The position numbers and the translations under genes were made by a program. A stretch of DNA of 64,000 nucleotides from Parapristionchus giblindavisi (taxonomy: Eukaryota > Nematoda > Chromadorea > Rhabditida > Diplogasteridae): assembly GCA_943737045.1 (NCBI GenBank), contig CALSFV010000456.1, positions 1-64,000 of the forward strand. Reading direction: 5' to 3'. The notes below the pieces were generated by a model. That model did no database searches and had not been told where the DNA came from. It worked only from the letters and a program-made list of their open reading frames with translations. This document shows positions 13,401 through 26,607 of the stretch, piece after piece (position 1 is the stretch's first letter; every line of letters begins with the position of its first letter).

Positions 13401-16400
13401 ATGGCATCGAAGGATTATTGAATAATCAATCGATGGAGGCTTAGATGATGAATCCTTATGACGTCGAGAAGTACGAGATGGAGTCATACGTATACATTCA
13501 TCCGATTCTTCCTATAAACAATGATTATTGATCGATGATTATTGATTGAATTTATCGTTTTAGTGGATGGAGAAAGATTAAAAATAGATCTTATGAATAA
13601 GAAAATCCCCCCTGTTTTGGCCGCATCTACATGACATGATAAAGTATTGTATGGTATTGTGTTATAGATTTATAATCGATCCGTATCGATTATCCAAAAC
13701 GCACACCGATATCGATATCTTATTTTTAGCGACATACTTCGTTTTCACCCCCTCCGTTTATGTATTACGATTGATGGAATAGAGAATAATAACCATACCG
13801 CAATACAAGTAACAGTAAGACTTTCAGGTCTTATAATCTTCTCATCTTCATTATCACTTCCATCTCCTAATGATTGCCATGATGATACTTCTTTACTCTC
13901 TTCTGATTCATCCACACATTCATGACAATGATTCTACAAATCATCCATATGACCCTATGAACTACCGTAATCTATTCCGAACCTGAAGTGTTTTCAAAAC
14001 TATTCCAATCAATCGCAAGACATGATCGCTGATTGGCTGTTGATCAAAGCGATACTGTATTCGATAGATCGATAGATTATTAATTGATTGATTAGATGAT
14101 CTACCTTATATAATACAAGAATGATAGAATGTAGCCATAGATGTCGTTGATGTTGATTGAGAAGTGAAAGAGAATAAGATGATCCATGTTGATCAGAAGC
14201 TAATTTCTGTGGAGAAGGAAGGTGAATAAGCAATTGAAGAACGATTGGAAGAATCTACAATTGATTATCGATTGATTACTCATTCCATGTATCAATCGAT
14301 ACCTGATTGCCTACAGTAAGATTCTGATCTAGAATCTCAGGAATTCCTGACAGGAATGCATTACATACCGCTGCTTTTCTGTAATTGATCAATCGATATT
14401 CTCGAGTATAAAATTCGATGTGATACCGTAATCTGGCTGGAGGAATAGTGAAACATTTCTCAGTATTTGAATAACCAAGTAAAGTATTGAAATGACGAAA
14501 TAGAACACTTTGCTTCTTTGCTGATTGTTTCTCATCCATAGAAGGATTCATCTAAAAGATCAAAGTCTAAAGATCAAAAATCAAAGATCAATCAACACCT
14601 TATTATTCGATAGGAAGGAAACGAATAGAGATACGGTAAGGTATACGGTATGTCTCTCTGGATTTGCCATATCAACAACTCGATTAATCAATAAACACAT
14701 ATTTGATTCTTGATCTGTGAACTCTCGTAGACGTCCAAATCCACCTGAATAAATCAATCAATAATATTGATTAGATTAAATATCTCATTGAACTCAATAT
14801 GAATGAAGAACTAAGAGAACTCAGGGAGATGACAAGATATAGACAGTTTGTTGATTAATGATAGATTTGTTATGTTATAGTATACATCAGCTAAAGTTAG
14901 AGAGAATGGAAAGTCGTTTTTAGTTTGAAGTTAAGTTAAGTATGATTAAGTTAATTTAAGTTAATTCTGATAGGGTTAAGTTAAGTATAATAAGATAAAG
15001 CATTAGATAGAGATAAGGAGTTGGCCCCTACCAGAAGAGTATCCTTGTGGCGAAACGATGGATGGAGAATGTACACCACTATCTGCTGAAATGAAATGAG
15101 ATGAAGAAGATAGATAGAAGAGATCAATCAATACTCTCATATATACTCTATCCATTATCGATTTATCGATTGATTTATTGATTTGTAGTATATATGAGAG
15201 TATTGGAAAATAGGTAAGAATTAGAAGTAAGAATAAGAAAAAGGATATGAAAGTAGAAGAAGGTAACTAGGATAAGTGGAAAGTGCTGAATGAAATAAAG
15301 AAGGAAATAGAATAAGAAGAAGGAAGAAGAAGTTGTCATGCATTAAGGAGAAGATAATCCATTCCGTGTGATGACTGATGCAGGTTAGTAGTAATTCTAT
15401 CCATCTATGGACTTATCTAGTCCCCATATCTTATCACCTTTCCTCTCTATGACCATATCTGATGATGATCCATTAGTAGAGATTGAAGGAGGTCTTGAAG
15501 CTATCAATTGAACAAGAGAAGCAGCATTGAATGTAAGAGATGCAGCCATATCTCTCCATCTATTCAATACTCTAACAAGTGTAACCACTTTCAATATCTT
15601 CATTCGACATGATAAAGCAGCTTCTGATAGACGTCCTCCACGATGAGAACGAAGTCGACGAGATAATTCTGATTTGAGAAGAAAAGAAACAACAAGAAGA
15701 ATATTACAGAATCTACATAGAATGTCACAACAATAGTATTGATTGATATTGATTAGTGTAAAAACGAGTGAGATATGATTGATATACGGTAATGAGAGGA
15801 TGATATTGATTGATACAAATCGATAATTAAATGTGGACATACTTGGTACTTCAGGTGATATGAAGTACATTTGATGTTTCATTCCTTTCCCAGCTAAAGT
15901 TCGAGATATCGATCGAGAAGTCTCTGCATTCTCTAGAGCTTTCTTCGCCTTTGTCACTTTCCGTTGATACAAATCACTCATTGGATCCAATCGAGAAAGA
16001 TCTGCAATACAGATGATTACGGTAGTCTTTGATTACTGTAGATATGAACAATCGATCGTTATATATAGACAATGTTAGGGAGATTGAGACATTTGCAGTG
16101 GGATAAGAAATCATTCAGATCATGCTGATCAATATATTGATTGATAGTATCAAACATATCAATGCAGATAAACAATACAAATAATAAGGATAACAATATT
16201 ATGATTCATGCAATTCAATTCAATCCATTCCATCTCACAGTCGATGAAAACGCATACAAATTCTCATTCTCAATACTCTATCACATATCTCATACATCAT
16301 ATATTTTCCATTCCATTCATTTACATGAATTCATTGCATTCAATTCATTTCATCCATAATTATTGATTACCTTTAATTCCACCTTCTTCATCATCATCAT

Positions 16401-19400
16401 CATCAACTAGAATATCACACAAAGACAATCAAATAAAATCAATAATGAGAGGGGGAAGAAATAAGCAGTAATGAGAAGTGTATGGCCACACATAAGGAGA
16501 AGTAAATAAAAATGAACTACAAATAAATAATAATTCCTATTTAGAATATCATATAGATCAAATAATGAATATTGAATTATTGTGATATTCTATCAGGGAG
16601 TTTATGAAAGGATATAGTCTAAATAAAGGAATAAAAGGAGAAACTACGAGACTAGAGAACGATCTACTCTACGTATATTGAATTGAATAAAATGGTAGTT
16701 TTTTCCATGATCAACCCGTTATTTTCATGATCTACCCTTTATTTTTCTTTAAAGAATATTTTGATGATATAAAAATGTTGAATATTCATTATTTTGAATG
16801 ATCAGCTCATATTGATCATTTTCCATGATACGTCTTTATAAATATTGATTATTGTTGTTGTTCTAACCTTGGACGAATAAACAATCTTCATTTTGTGTTG
16901 CCAATTGAGCTTCGAGAACAAGAGTTTCGAAGAGTTGAATGAAGAAATCAAATGTAAGTGTTGTCTCCTCAGGAACCTGAAAGATCAAAGATCAAAAGAC
17001 AAAAGATCAAAGATCAATCATTACTTGAATGGCGAGAATCTGCATGGCGTAGATCAGTAGTGGTCGATCGATAATGCAAGCATTGAATTGTGATTCAACA
17101 CAAGAAGTAATCATCTTCAATGTGGATGAAGGAAGAGCTCTCATTGAGGTTAAAGCTCTAAATTAGATTATTGATTAGTTTATGATCTACATTGGATACG
17201 GTACCTTTGAGCAACAGAAGCATTAGGATCAGCTGTAGATGTAGTGAGATAGAAGAAGAGTGAAGATAGAACATATTGGACTACTTTATTTGCTTTAACT
17301 GCTGATGAACGAGCCAGATGGAAGAATACTGTAGCTCGACCAACTCAAAGATCAAAGATCAAATTAGAAAGATCAAAGTTCTACTAACCAGCATCAAATC
17401 GAACTTTCCAATCTTCATTTGTGAAATCTTTGGGAATGATTCTCCATAACATTTCTTCACCAGAATTGAATGTACAAGCATGGATCAATAGAAGAGAAGC
17501 GAGTTGACCAACCTATCAAGATCAAAGATCGGAGTTCAAAGATCAAAGATCAACTTACTTGTATGAAATCGGATCGAAGTAGTGTCCACAGCTTGGGAAC
17601 GATGATCTGAAAAGAACATTAAAAGTAAAGATCAAAAATCAATTGCATACATTTTCATGTATCCATATGAGGAATCCTCTATGTTCTCTTCTTGCATTAG
17701 ACATAGCTTCACAATGAAGACAAAGTATCTTCAATGTTTCTAGAATAAATAATTCCACATCTGGATCTCTCTCATTGTCCATGTTCTTATACAAAGCATA
17801 GATGAAACGGAGTTGAGCAGGCAGTGCTTCGAGTGAGAATCTATAGAGAGATCAAAGATCAGATTGAAAGATCAAAGATCAGATTGAAAGATCAAAGATC
17901 AGATTTAAAGAACAAATAAGAGATCCAACGAACACTGACCGGAATCGTCCAACACTTGTCTCCCAGAAACATTCGTTCTCAACGCTTCTGATAGATGGAG
18001 TAGTGGCTATGGGGGTTGTTCCAGTCTAGAATATTGATATATTCATTATGATATCCATTATTGATATTAGTATGATTATCGATTAATTATTACATACTTT
18101 TCCTTGTATAAGAGTAGAAGTGAGTACATGACATGTTTCCCTTCCAACATCAACTTCAGTTAATGTCACTGTCTCAGCCATTGCAGTCTCAACCTTCAAT
18201 ACAATCATTATTTACTCATTATTTTATTGTTTTTTATTCCCCTTTTCCTGTTATGACTAGTAAGTTGGAATAAAGAATGAGGATAAGAATATGTAGTCAA
18301 GTTCAAAAATTATGTTGCGAACTGAGAGTTTCAAAATACACTTTTACATGTTCATCATGAAAAGTATTTAAATGATATCTACCTCTTCAGTGGGTAGAAT
18401 TCCAACAAATTCATTGCCTTCTTCTACTTCAGCTGCTCTCTGAACTACCATCGATGTCTTCCCACTTACAGGTCCCAGGGGACTCGCTTAAATTGATTTA
18501 TTTATTGAATAAATCAATAATCTGATCAATAATCGTACTTTGTACAGTTTGTATCAATGGAGATAGTAATGTAGATGGAATAGAATTGGATGGAGACGAT
18601 ATTTCATCAGCTCTGATTGGTTCTTCATCTGTTGTCTCTATTGCCATCTCTACTGATGGAGAAACTGATTCCACCAGATTCATTATCATCTTAATCATTA
18701 TCGATCTATTCATTGATTATCGATATATTGATCTACCTGATAGAAGAATGCTGCTTGCTGGCATGGATTGCAATCGGCAAATTCATCCATATCTGCATTG
18801 TGACACACATGTGGTCCCACCTAGAAGATAAGCGATTACGGTAGATCAATATCAATTATTGATTTTGTTACCTGCATTGGTGTTTTGAGTAGAAGAGCTA
18901 GTGCTGAGAATAGTTTCTCTGCTGTTGATGAGATTTCGTGTGTAGAAATCTCATTGAGACGAAACTATAAGATTATCGATTGTTTTATTGAATATTGATT
19001 AGATTGTGCTATTGATTGATAGTATTGTAATACCTGCATGACGAGTATATCAATGACAACAACATGCGTACAGACGTCATCATCGTCGAGATCTCGACCT
19101 TCTTCGATCTGAGATCAAAGATTACAATTATTATTGAATTTTATTTGAAATAAAAAATAGTTGAGTGATTCCTCGAATTTTCAGAAATATAAAAAATGAA
19201 TAATCATACGGGTGGAATATCCATAGATGGAAGAAGTTTGAAACATTCAGCAAAATCATCCAATAACATACTGAGTGGAACTCGAATCTCCATTCGAGAT
19301 AATTGCTGAAATATCACTTTTTTAAACCTTTATTTACCTCATTATGAGGAGAGAGAAAAAGGAAAGATAAGAGAATAAATAAGAGAATAAATCATACATG

Positions 19401-22400
19401 AATCCATTTGAGAGCACAATTCATTCGTTCAAAGTCTCCACTAACAAGTTCTTTCGTAATGAACTCGAAGACCTATTAAAAATGATTCGTTAAAATATGT
19501 AAGCTAATTAAAATAGAATTACAAAAATACCTTGGTTGTATCAAATGGTAGAGGACACAGATCAGGTTCGAATATCTTCGATAGAACAATCTTCAATTCT
19601 CGTAGATGTTCTTCCTCACTATTGTCGTAGATACACTGAATTCATAAAAATAATCAATAATATGATGAACCAATCAGTAATAAACCAATAATATGACTAA
19701 TCGATCAATAACCTGTAACCATTTGGGCATGACTCTACTCCATGTCTCCAATGATACAATATCATAAGGAGTTAATGAGAGCAACTTCCCTAGGGCTTCT
19801 TTCATCTCTTCCAGACGAGGACGATCATCCATCTATTAGAGATCAAAGATCAAAGATCAATCAATTAATCAATCGATACCTCTCTATTAGTAGGAGACAG
19901 TACATCAACGAATACATCATAATGATTCTTGATAGCCATTGATAACCAATCACAGACGAACTGAATGGAGTAATCAATAAATGATGGATTACGGTAGATT
20001 TGGTAATCAATCAATGAGTGAGCTACCTCAGTCTTCAATTGTTCTAGACTTGATCCCATATTATCATTGGGAAGAAGAGCAGTGGTTGCAAACCATTCAA
20101 ATACTGCCTCCATTACATAATGAAGAGCTCTCTGAATTTTGATCTTTGATCTTGATCTTTTGAACTTTGATCTAAACCTGATTAGCCTCAGGGACTGGTG
20201 GACACAGAGCAGCCATTAACCATATTCCAAATCGGGAGAGCATTCTGAATGGAATACTCGATATCGATTGATCGATTGATCTACAGTATACCTCCTTTCA
20301 TCACTCATTTTATCGACTTCTTTGCCCATTTGTTGTCCACCTTCTAGTTGCCTCAACCACTTAGGTCGTTTTCCTTCCGCTTCTCCTCCTTCAAAGTGAT
20401 CTTTGATCATTGATCTCTGATCTCTAGAGAATCACTACCTCCTAGATTAGTACTAGTCTCTCTGAGTAGTTTAACAATAGCTTCAATCATATTCCATTCG
20501 AGAGGAGTAGACCATACAATTGGAGTTCCTTCATGAGTCAAATGAAAATGATCTTCATCTCCACGATGTTCACGTTCAAGGCACTCCTGATATTAAATAT
20601 TAATATTATTTAAATATTTCTCAAAAAATCAAACAATTTTTCCAGTAGATTATTTTATTATTTCAGTGGTCGAAACCACAATAGAATTAGTCTGACAATT
20701 ATTCCTACTTTGGTTTTTCTTTAGTCTTTCCAAAAATACTACTATGCAAGTCTATTGTTACCGTACAAATACTGCTAAAACTAAAGAAGTCAACAATAAA
20801 TATTTTCATTTTAATGAGAGTAATCATTCATTTAGTGGTTGTTATTCTCTATTCACTCGAGGGAATAAATCATCATCAAATTCTTCTTTTTCTTCTTCTC
20901 ATTACCTGACACAATCGAAGAGGGACATAATTATGTGATTTACAACATTCAATGGAGAAACAAGTGGAGACTGCGATACGAGATGAGGATGAACAATTCT
21001 GAATGATAAATTCTTTTTCGTTTATTTTCGCAACTTTTGAACAGGACATTAATCAGTCTTGTTATTAACTCACTCAGAATGAGATCAGAAGAAAATGAGT
21101 AACAATAAAGAGATCGAACCTTATTCTGACAAGTGGTTCCATTACTCCCACTAGGCATTGGTTGTAGAATATTCTCCATGACTACTTTATTCTCTCCTTG
21201 GATATCATCCGAACATCGTTTACACACAAAGATCTACAATTATCGATTACTTCTTTTATAGTCTATTGATTTCTCTTACAGGTGGTGCGATGTCTAAACT
21301 CCCAGAGCAGATCACTGGATCATAGCACTTTTTCACACTGAAAAGAAAAAAAGAAATCAATTTCATAAATGTCATAGTAGACTTTTTAATCGTTTTATCC
21401 TTGTTCTTTTTTCATAGAGTCTTATATTATTTCTTCCATTGTGGTCTAGTCCCTTAGACTAAGTCAATTATCGTCTCTATTGATAAATAAAAGAAGAAGT
21501 CCACGTACGACTTCCGTAACAATTATTCTCTCTTTTATATCCCTAACTTCTCGAACATGAATGGAACACAAACCTTGGCCCTTTCTCCACACATGTACCA
21601 TATTGACAAGCTACTGGAGTCCATGCTGCAATCATTCATATTATTATTATATTTCCCCCATTCATTACAAATCAAATAGAAAAATTGCAGAAAAAGTACT
21701 ATATCGAGAGAAAGTCGTTAAAAGTTTGAATATGATTGCCCCACTATGTCAAAAAGACTGCTCATATCTTTTTCTGTGAATTGAATAGATTCATAAATCT
21801 CATATCCTTTTTAGTGTGACTACTCCAGTATACCCAAGGAATCAAATGAAATGAACACAATGAATACAATCAAGTTTAAACAAATGATAATCATACCATG
21901 AACTTTATATTGAATAGTCTTTCTATGAAGTACGTGAGGATTGGGAAATGGCCAATAATGAAACAATAGATTTGCTGCTGTGACCCGTGATGGACTAGTT
22001 CCCTGGAAAGATCAAAGATCAGAAACCAAAAACGAAATATGATCATACCTTTGCGAGGATCGCGATTACATCGGCGTACACGTTTCCTGTATGAGCCATT
22101 ACAGCTTCGATGATCCAAGTGTGTAGAGCTAGAAAGATCAAAGATCAATTAATGAAAGATCAAAGATCAATCAATGAAAGATCAAAGATCAATTAAATAC
22201 AGATCGTGGATGAACTGACTGGGATCAGAAGTGTGTTGGAATATGAGCATGAATACAGCAGGTATGGATAGTCTTGTGATGGTGGATGAATCATTTGATA
22301 AAGAGAATGGAAGAATACAATCAGCTAATACATGAACTATGTGTCTGAAAATATTTTTATTTTATTTTAAATATTTTAATTTATTTATGATATGGACATA

Positions 22401-23218
22401 CTTGTGTAGTTCCTGTGGAAATACTCCCAATTGTGAAGCCAATAGAATAGGTATTTGATCTAATGTATCCCTATCCAAGAATGGAGTCAATGCTTTCAAT
22501 GTGTCAACTATTGCCTCTCCGATTTCTTCAATTGTCAAAACATTAGTAATATTATTCAAAAATCGATGAAATGAACCTTTCTGTGCGGATGGTATATAAG
22601 TGAATACTTCGAGTAGATTAGTAATAGCATAGAATAGACCAGAATAGTTGAGATTAGGACATAGATTCCATCGAGATGAATCTGTTGTGAACTTCTTACA
22701 GAAGGAGATTTGTATCAATGGTCCCTCATCTTTTAATTCCTTCAGGAAACTGAAAAGTATTTTCAATTACAATCGATTATGAAGTATTCAGTACAAAGAG
22801 GTAAAGAATTTTATATGAATTTTATAAAAATTTTATATGATTTTTTTCCAGTGAAAATGGAGAAGAGAAAGCTCGTATCCATTATATACAGTTTAATTGG
22901 ATTCTCTATGATACTCAAAACATTGAATGGGGGAATAAAGATAAAGTATGATACATAGTTCAGTCATTCTATATTTATTTCTTTAAAAAGACATGGTATG
23001 TGAGTGATTAACCAGAAAAAAATGTAATCATTCATAATCTCTGTGAAACCTATATGCATAGCAGAATGAGTCTTTCACTTCAAAGATCTCTATGTATAGT
23101 TCATCCAATCTATGATCGAGGAATTCTTCTATTTTGACTTTGTTCTTCTTTTTGTGGAATGAATAGTCTTCCTCTTCTTCTTCTCTTTCAATGAGAATAG
23201 AATAGATTGGAATAAGAA

Positions 23219-23249
<31 letters not shown>

Positions 23250-24322
23250 AAGAAGAAGAAGAAGAAGAAGAAGAAGAAGAAGAAGAAGAAGAAGAAGAAG
23301 AAGAAGAAGAGAGAAGAGAGGATAACTTCACTCACACTTACTTATATCTTATTCCAATCAACATAACAATCTCTATTCAAATCGAACACAATATGTCTAT
23401 CTCCATTATTGTTTCAAGGAAAGAATCATGATATTTCAGAAGATAGTATCTACGCCACTTAAAATATTGATTAATCTGCTTTTCATTCGCAGATTTACCA
23501 TGGTATCTATTTTCATAGAAAATATTGTTATTTATCATAAATAATTTATGGAAAATTTATTTCTTTTAAGGTAAAAACTTTTCACGGAAAATGAATTTAA
23601 TGAGTATTCAAATTTAGACTTCTATCAAATATTGAGGCAGAATTAAGATATTTTAAATTGATTCATTTTCAGAGAAATGGACAATATTTTCATAGATGTT
23701 CATACAATGGAAGATGAATAGATCAATCGATAATCAAAATGTACAGTAACCCTACCTGACAAGTGTGCATTGGAAGTATCGTAAAGTGGCGATAATTTCA
23801 GCTGAAGAAGGAGATTTATTAACATCTTGCTGACTATTTAATATTCGTGATTGAAAATCAGAAAGCGTTCGAATTTTAGCAGAAACTGAAAATGATCAAG
23901 TTGATCTTCAAACAATGAAATTAACTGATCTACTCTATTCTATGGTTTATTATTATTTTTAGCGAATTCTCCATACTCGAAAATACAGAAAAATTCCAAA
24001 GTCTTAAATAAAATCGACAATTGAATGGAGTAAAAAAGGAAAAGTTCAAGTAGTGATTAAGCTTAGTTCTTTATCATTTTTCATTCCGTTTTTTGCTTAC
24101 ATGTATAATATTTGAGTAGATAAGCCATAGATGAATAGAATAATCAGTAATAGGTCCTGTTTGGTGTCTCTCCTCCCTTCCCCTCTCCTCTCCCCTCTTC
24201 ACTCCTCCTCCTCCTCCCCATCCATCAAGTTCCCGCCCCTTCTATTCGTTTTCCTTTCTATTCTTCATCTTCATTTCCCTCATTCAACTTCACTTACATG
24301 TTGCAGCCTTCGTTTGAGCCAT
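10414..24322 (-). CDS. unc-79: UNC-79, auxiliary subunit of the NALCN/NCA sodium-leak channel
   Basis: A large HEAT-like cytoplasmic protein that, with UNC-80, stabilises and localises the NALCN-type leak channel in neurons. Exon 1 is 24298-24322 (MAQTKAA), exon 2 is 23756-23885 (SAKIRTLSDFQSRIL) and exon 3 is 22402-22749; many short exons follow, the last at 10414-10542. Landmarks in UNC79 order: LLFHYWP near 21950-21990; a CKRCSDD cysteine segment near 21210; the AETVTLTEVDVGRE stretch near 18140-18180; KDFTNEDWKVRFDA near 17400-17440; DFFIQLFETLVLEAQL near 16920-16960; and a C-terminus EWLKRVRFKIAQVELQ (about 10440-10490). No frame break was noticed in the exons read. Introns are dense in GATCTTT tandems. 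Some mid-gene exon limits (about 13-16.5 kb) were not resolved. Confidence 0.88.
23218..23311. repeat. (GAA)n microsatellite in unc-79 intron 2
   Basis: An uninterrupted run of GAA units of about 94 bp, followed by a GAGAAG tail. It sits in the 1-kb intron between exons 2 and 3 of unc-79. A poly-Phe reading frame on the minus strand is an artefact of the repeat. Confidence 0.95.
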
Positions 24323-25039
24323 TGTAGATCATCTATTGATTAGTATGAAGAAGAAGAATAGAAGAGACTAGACAACTTCCAATGCAAAAACCAATACGTC
24401 CCTCTCCTTCTTCCTCTCTCTCTCCCTCTTCCTTCTATCGATTCAGAGTCCTCTCCCTCTTCTTCTTCTCTATTCTTTATTCTCTTCTCTTCAATTTGCA
24501 TCTAATACAGTCAACTACCACAGTACTCATACTTCTTCTTCTTCTTCTACTTCTACTTCAAGATATCTTCTTCTTCTTCTTCTTCTTCTTCTTCTTCTCA
24601 CAGTATTTAGTAACAAGACTCCCATAAGTCAAGAAAGAAGAAGAAGAAGTTTGTCTTCTTCTTCTATTTACACTCTTCATTCATTCACTCATTTATTATC
24701 CTTTTTGCCATTAATTTGGCCTAACAATTCATTTTAACAATTCAACACAGTAACAAACACAACAATTATGAATATATGAAAAATAACAAATCAATAATTG
24801 GAAGATATCAATCAATAATCAGGAGAACAAACCATGATCAATAAAAGAGGAATCAGTCATTTGTAGATGAAGGAAAGAGTAGAAAGAGTAGTAGAAAAGG
24901 AATGGATAGAGAAGAAGAAGAAGAAGACTTCTTCTCTTTAGTCTACATAGGTAATCACATCGTGTAACTGACAACTCCCTTACTGCATAATGAGAGGGAG
25001 AGGAAGAGGGAGAGAAAGGACAAGTCTATATATGTATGC
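24323..25039. other. Intergenic region upstream of unc-79
   Basis: This lies between the unc-79 start codon and the LYAR stop codon, both on the minus strand, so it should hold the unc-79 promoter. It contains TTC/TCT microsatellite patches (about 24531-24600 and 24654-24664) and short GAAGAA runs near 24915. I see no conserved exon. The + strand frame at 24382-24627 is repeat-derived Leu/Phe sequence. Confidence 0.6.
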
Positions 25040-26576
25040 CTATTGAAGACTGGCCTTCTTTCCATCAATAACTATTCCAGCCTTTTGTATCTTCTCATTA
25101 AATAGATCAAGTAGATCATCTTCATTGATCTCTTCATCATTATCGATAGAATGAAATGGACGATATTCATCCAATACTGCTACACGAAGCTTCTTCACTT
25201 TCATCTTAACATTCATCATATAGTTAATAAAGATAATATACATTTACTTTTTAAAATACTCTTTCAAATAATCTACAGTATGAAATGACAAACTGCAAAT
25301 TGTGCTTAAATCATTAAACTACGTGCAAAAAGCTTATCAATTGTGAATATCATTGAAATAGTTGAATAGAATAGACAAAAAGAGTCATCTATTACCTCTC
25401 CTCCGTTCTCTTTCAATTTCCTCTTAATAGTTGCTTTCCATTTAAATGACTTCACTTCTCCTTCTACTCCATCCTTCTTATCCGATGATGATGTTGACTC
25501 CTACAGTAATCATATCATATATATCAATCAATAAAGTCACCAATCAATCGATATCGTACTGATCAAATACAGCAATACAAATCAATCAATACCTTAGCAG
25601 ATTGTTCTTGCTTAGCAGCCTCTTCCTCCTCCTTCTTCTTCTCCTCTTCAGCCTTCTATAAATATATTAGCGTAATTCTCTTCACATCTACTGTACTATG
25701 AATCAATCAATCAATAAAATCAATCAATCAATATCGACCTTTTTCTCCTCTTCCTTCTTAATCTTAGCAGCTTCTTCTGCAATAGCCTTCCATGCTCTCA
25801 CACATAGATCTCGATTGTGAATACGAATCGAATTCACTAGGAAATTGATGAACTTTGCTTCCTGCAATTGAATAACAAATCAATATCGTTGTTACCGTAA
25901 TCACTTCATAAACATACGATAAGTACTAAGTATCTATTGATATTCTACAGTATATATGTGAGTGAGTGTCATTATCGATCATGTACATGTGTTCTTCCAT
26001 CTGTCTATTCTTCTTACCTTCACCTTCTCCTCTTCCTCCAATCCCTTCATCCCTTCATCCCCTCTATTCCATCCACCCACTCTCTGTACATTATATACAT
26101 AATACACTGAAGAAGAAGAAGAAGAAGAGAAGACACGTACTTCTCATTCCATTCAAATAAAGAGAATGAATGAATGAATGAGAATAATGGAGAATGAGAG
26201 GAGGAAGGGTAAAGAGGATGAGGGCATAGGGGAGAGGAGTACAATGAGAGGATGGATAGATGGATATACTACTCTCATTGATGATAGTCATGGAGAGAAG
26301 AGGAATGGATGATGGAATAGAAGACCATATCAATGAGATATAGAGGAGAGGTAGAGATTTAGTGATGGAGGGAGGTAGAGGCAGAGGTAGAGACCAAGAG
26401 ATAGAGATAGAATATAAATGACGTATGTCGTCTTCATCTTCTTTGACACTCTCGTACTATTTCCTCGTGATGCCTTCATTCAAAATGCAAATGAGAGAAG
26501 AGGTGGACACACTCTATATTAGGTTAGATGAGAAGAAGAGAAAGGAGCAAAAGTGGAAGAAGAAGAAGAATCAAGA

Positions 26577-26607
<31 letters not shown>
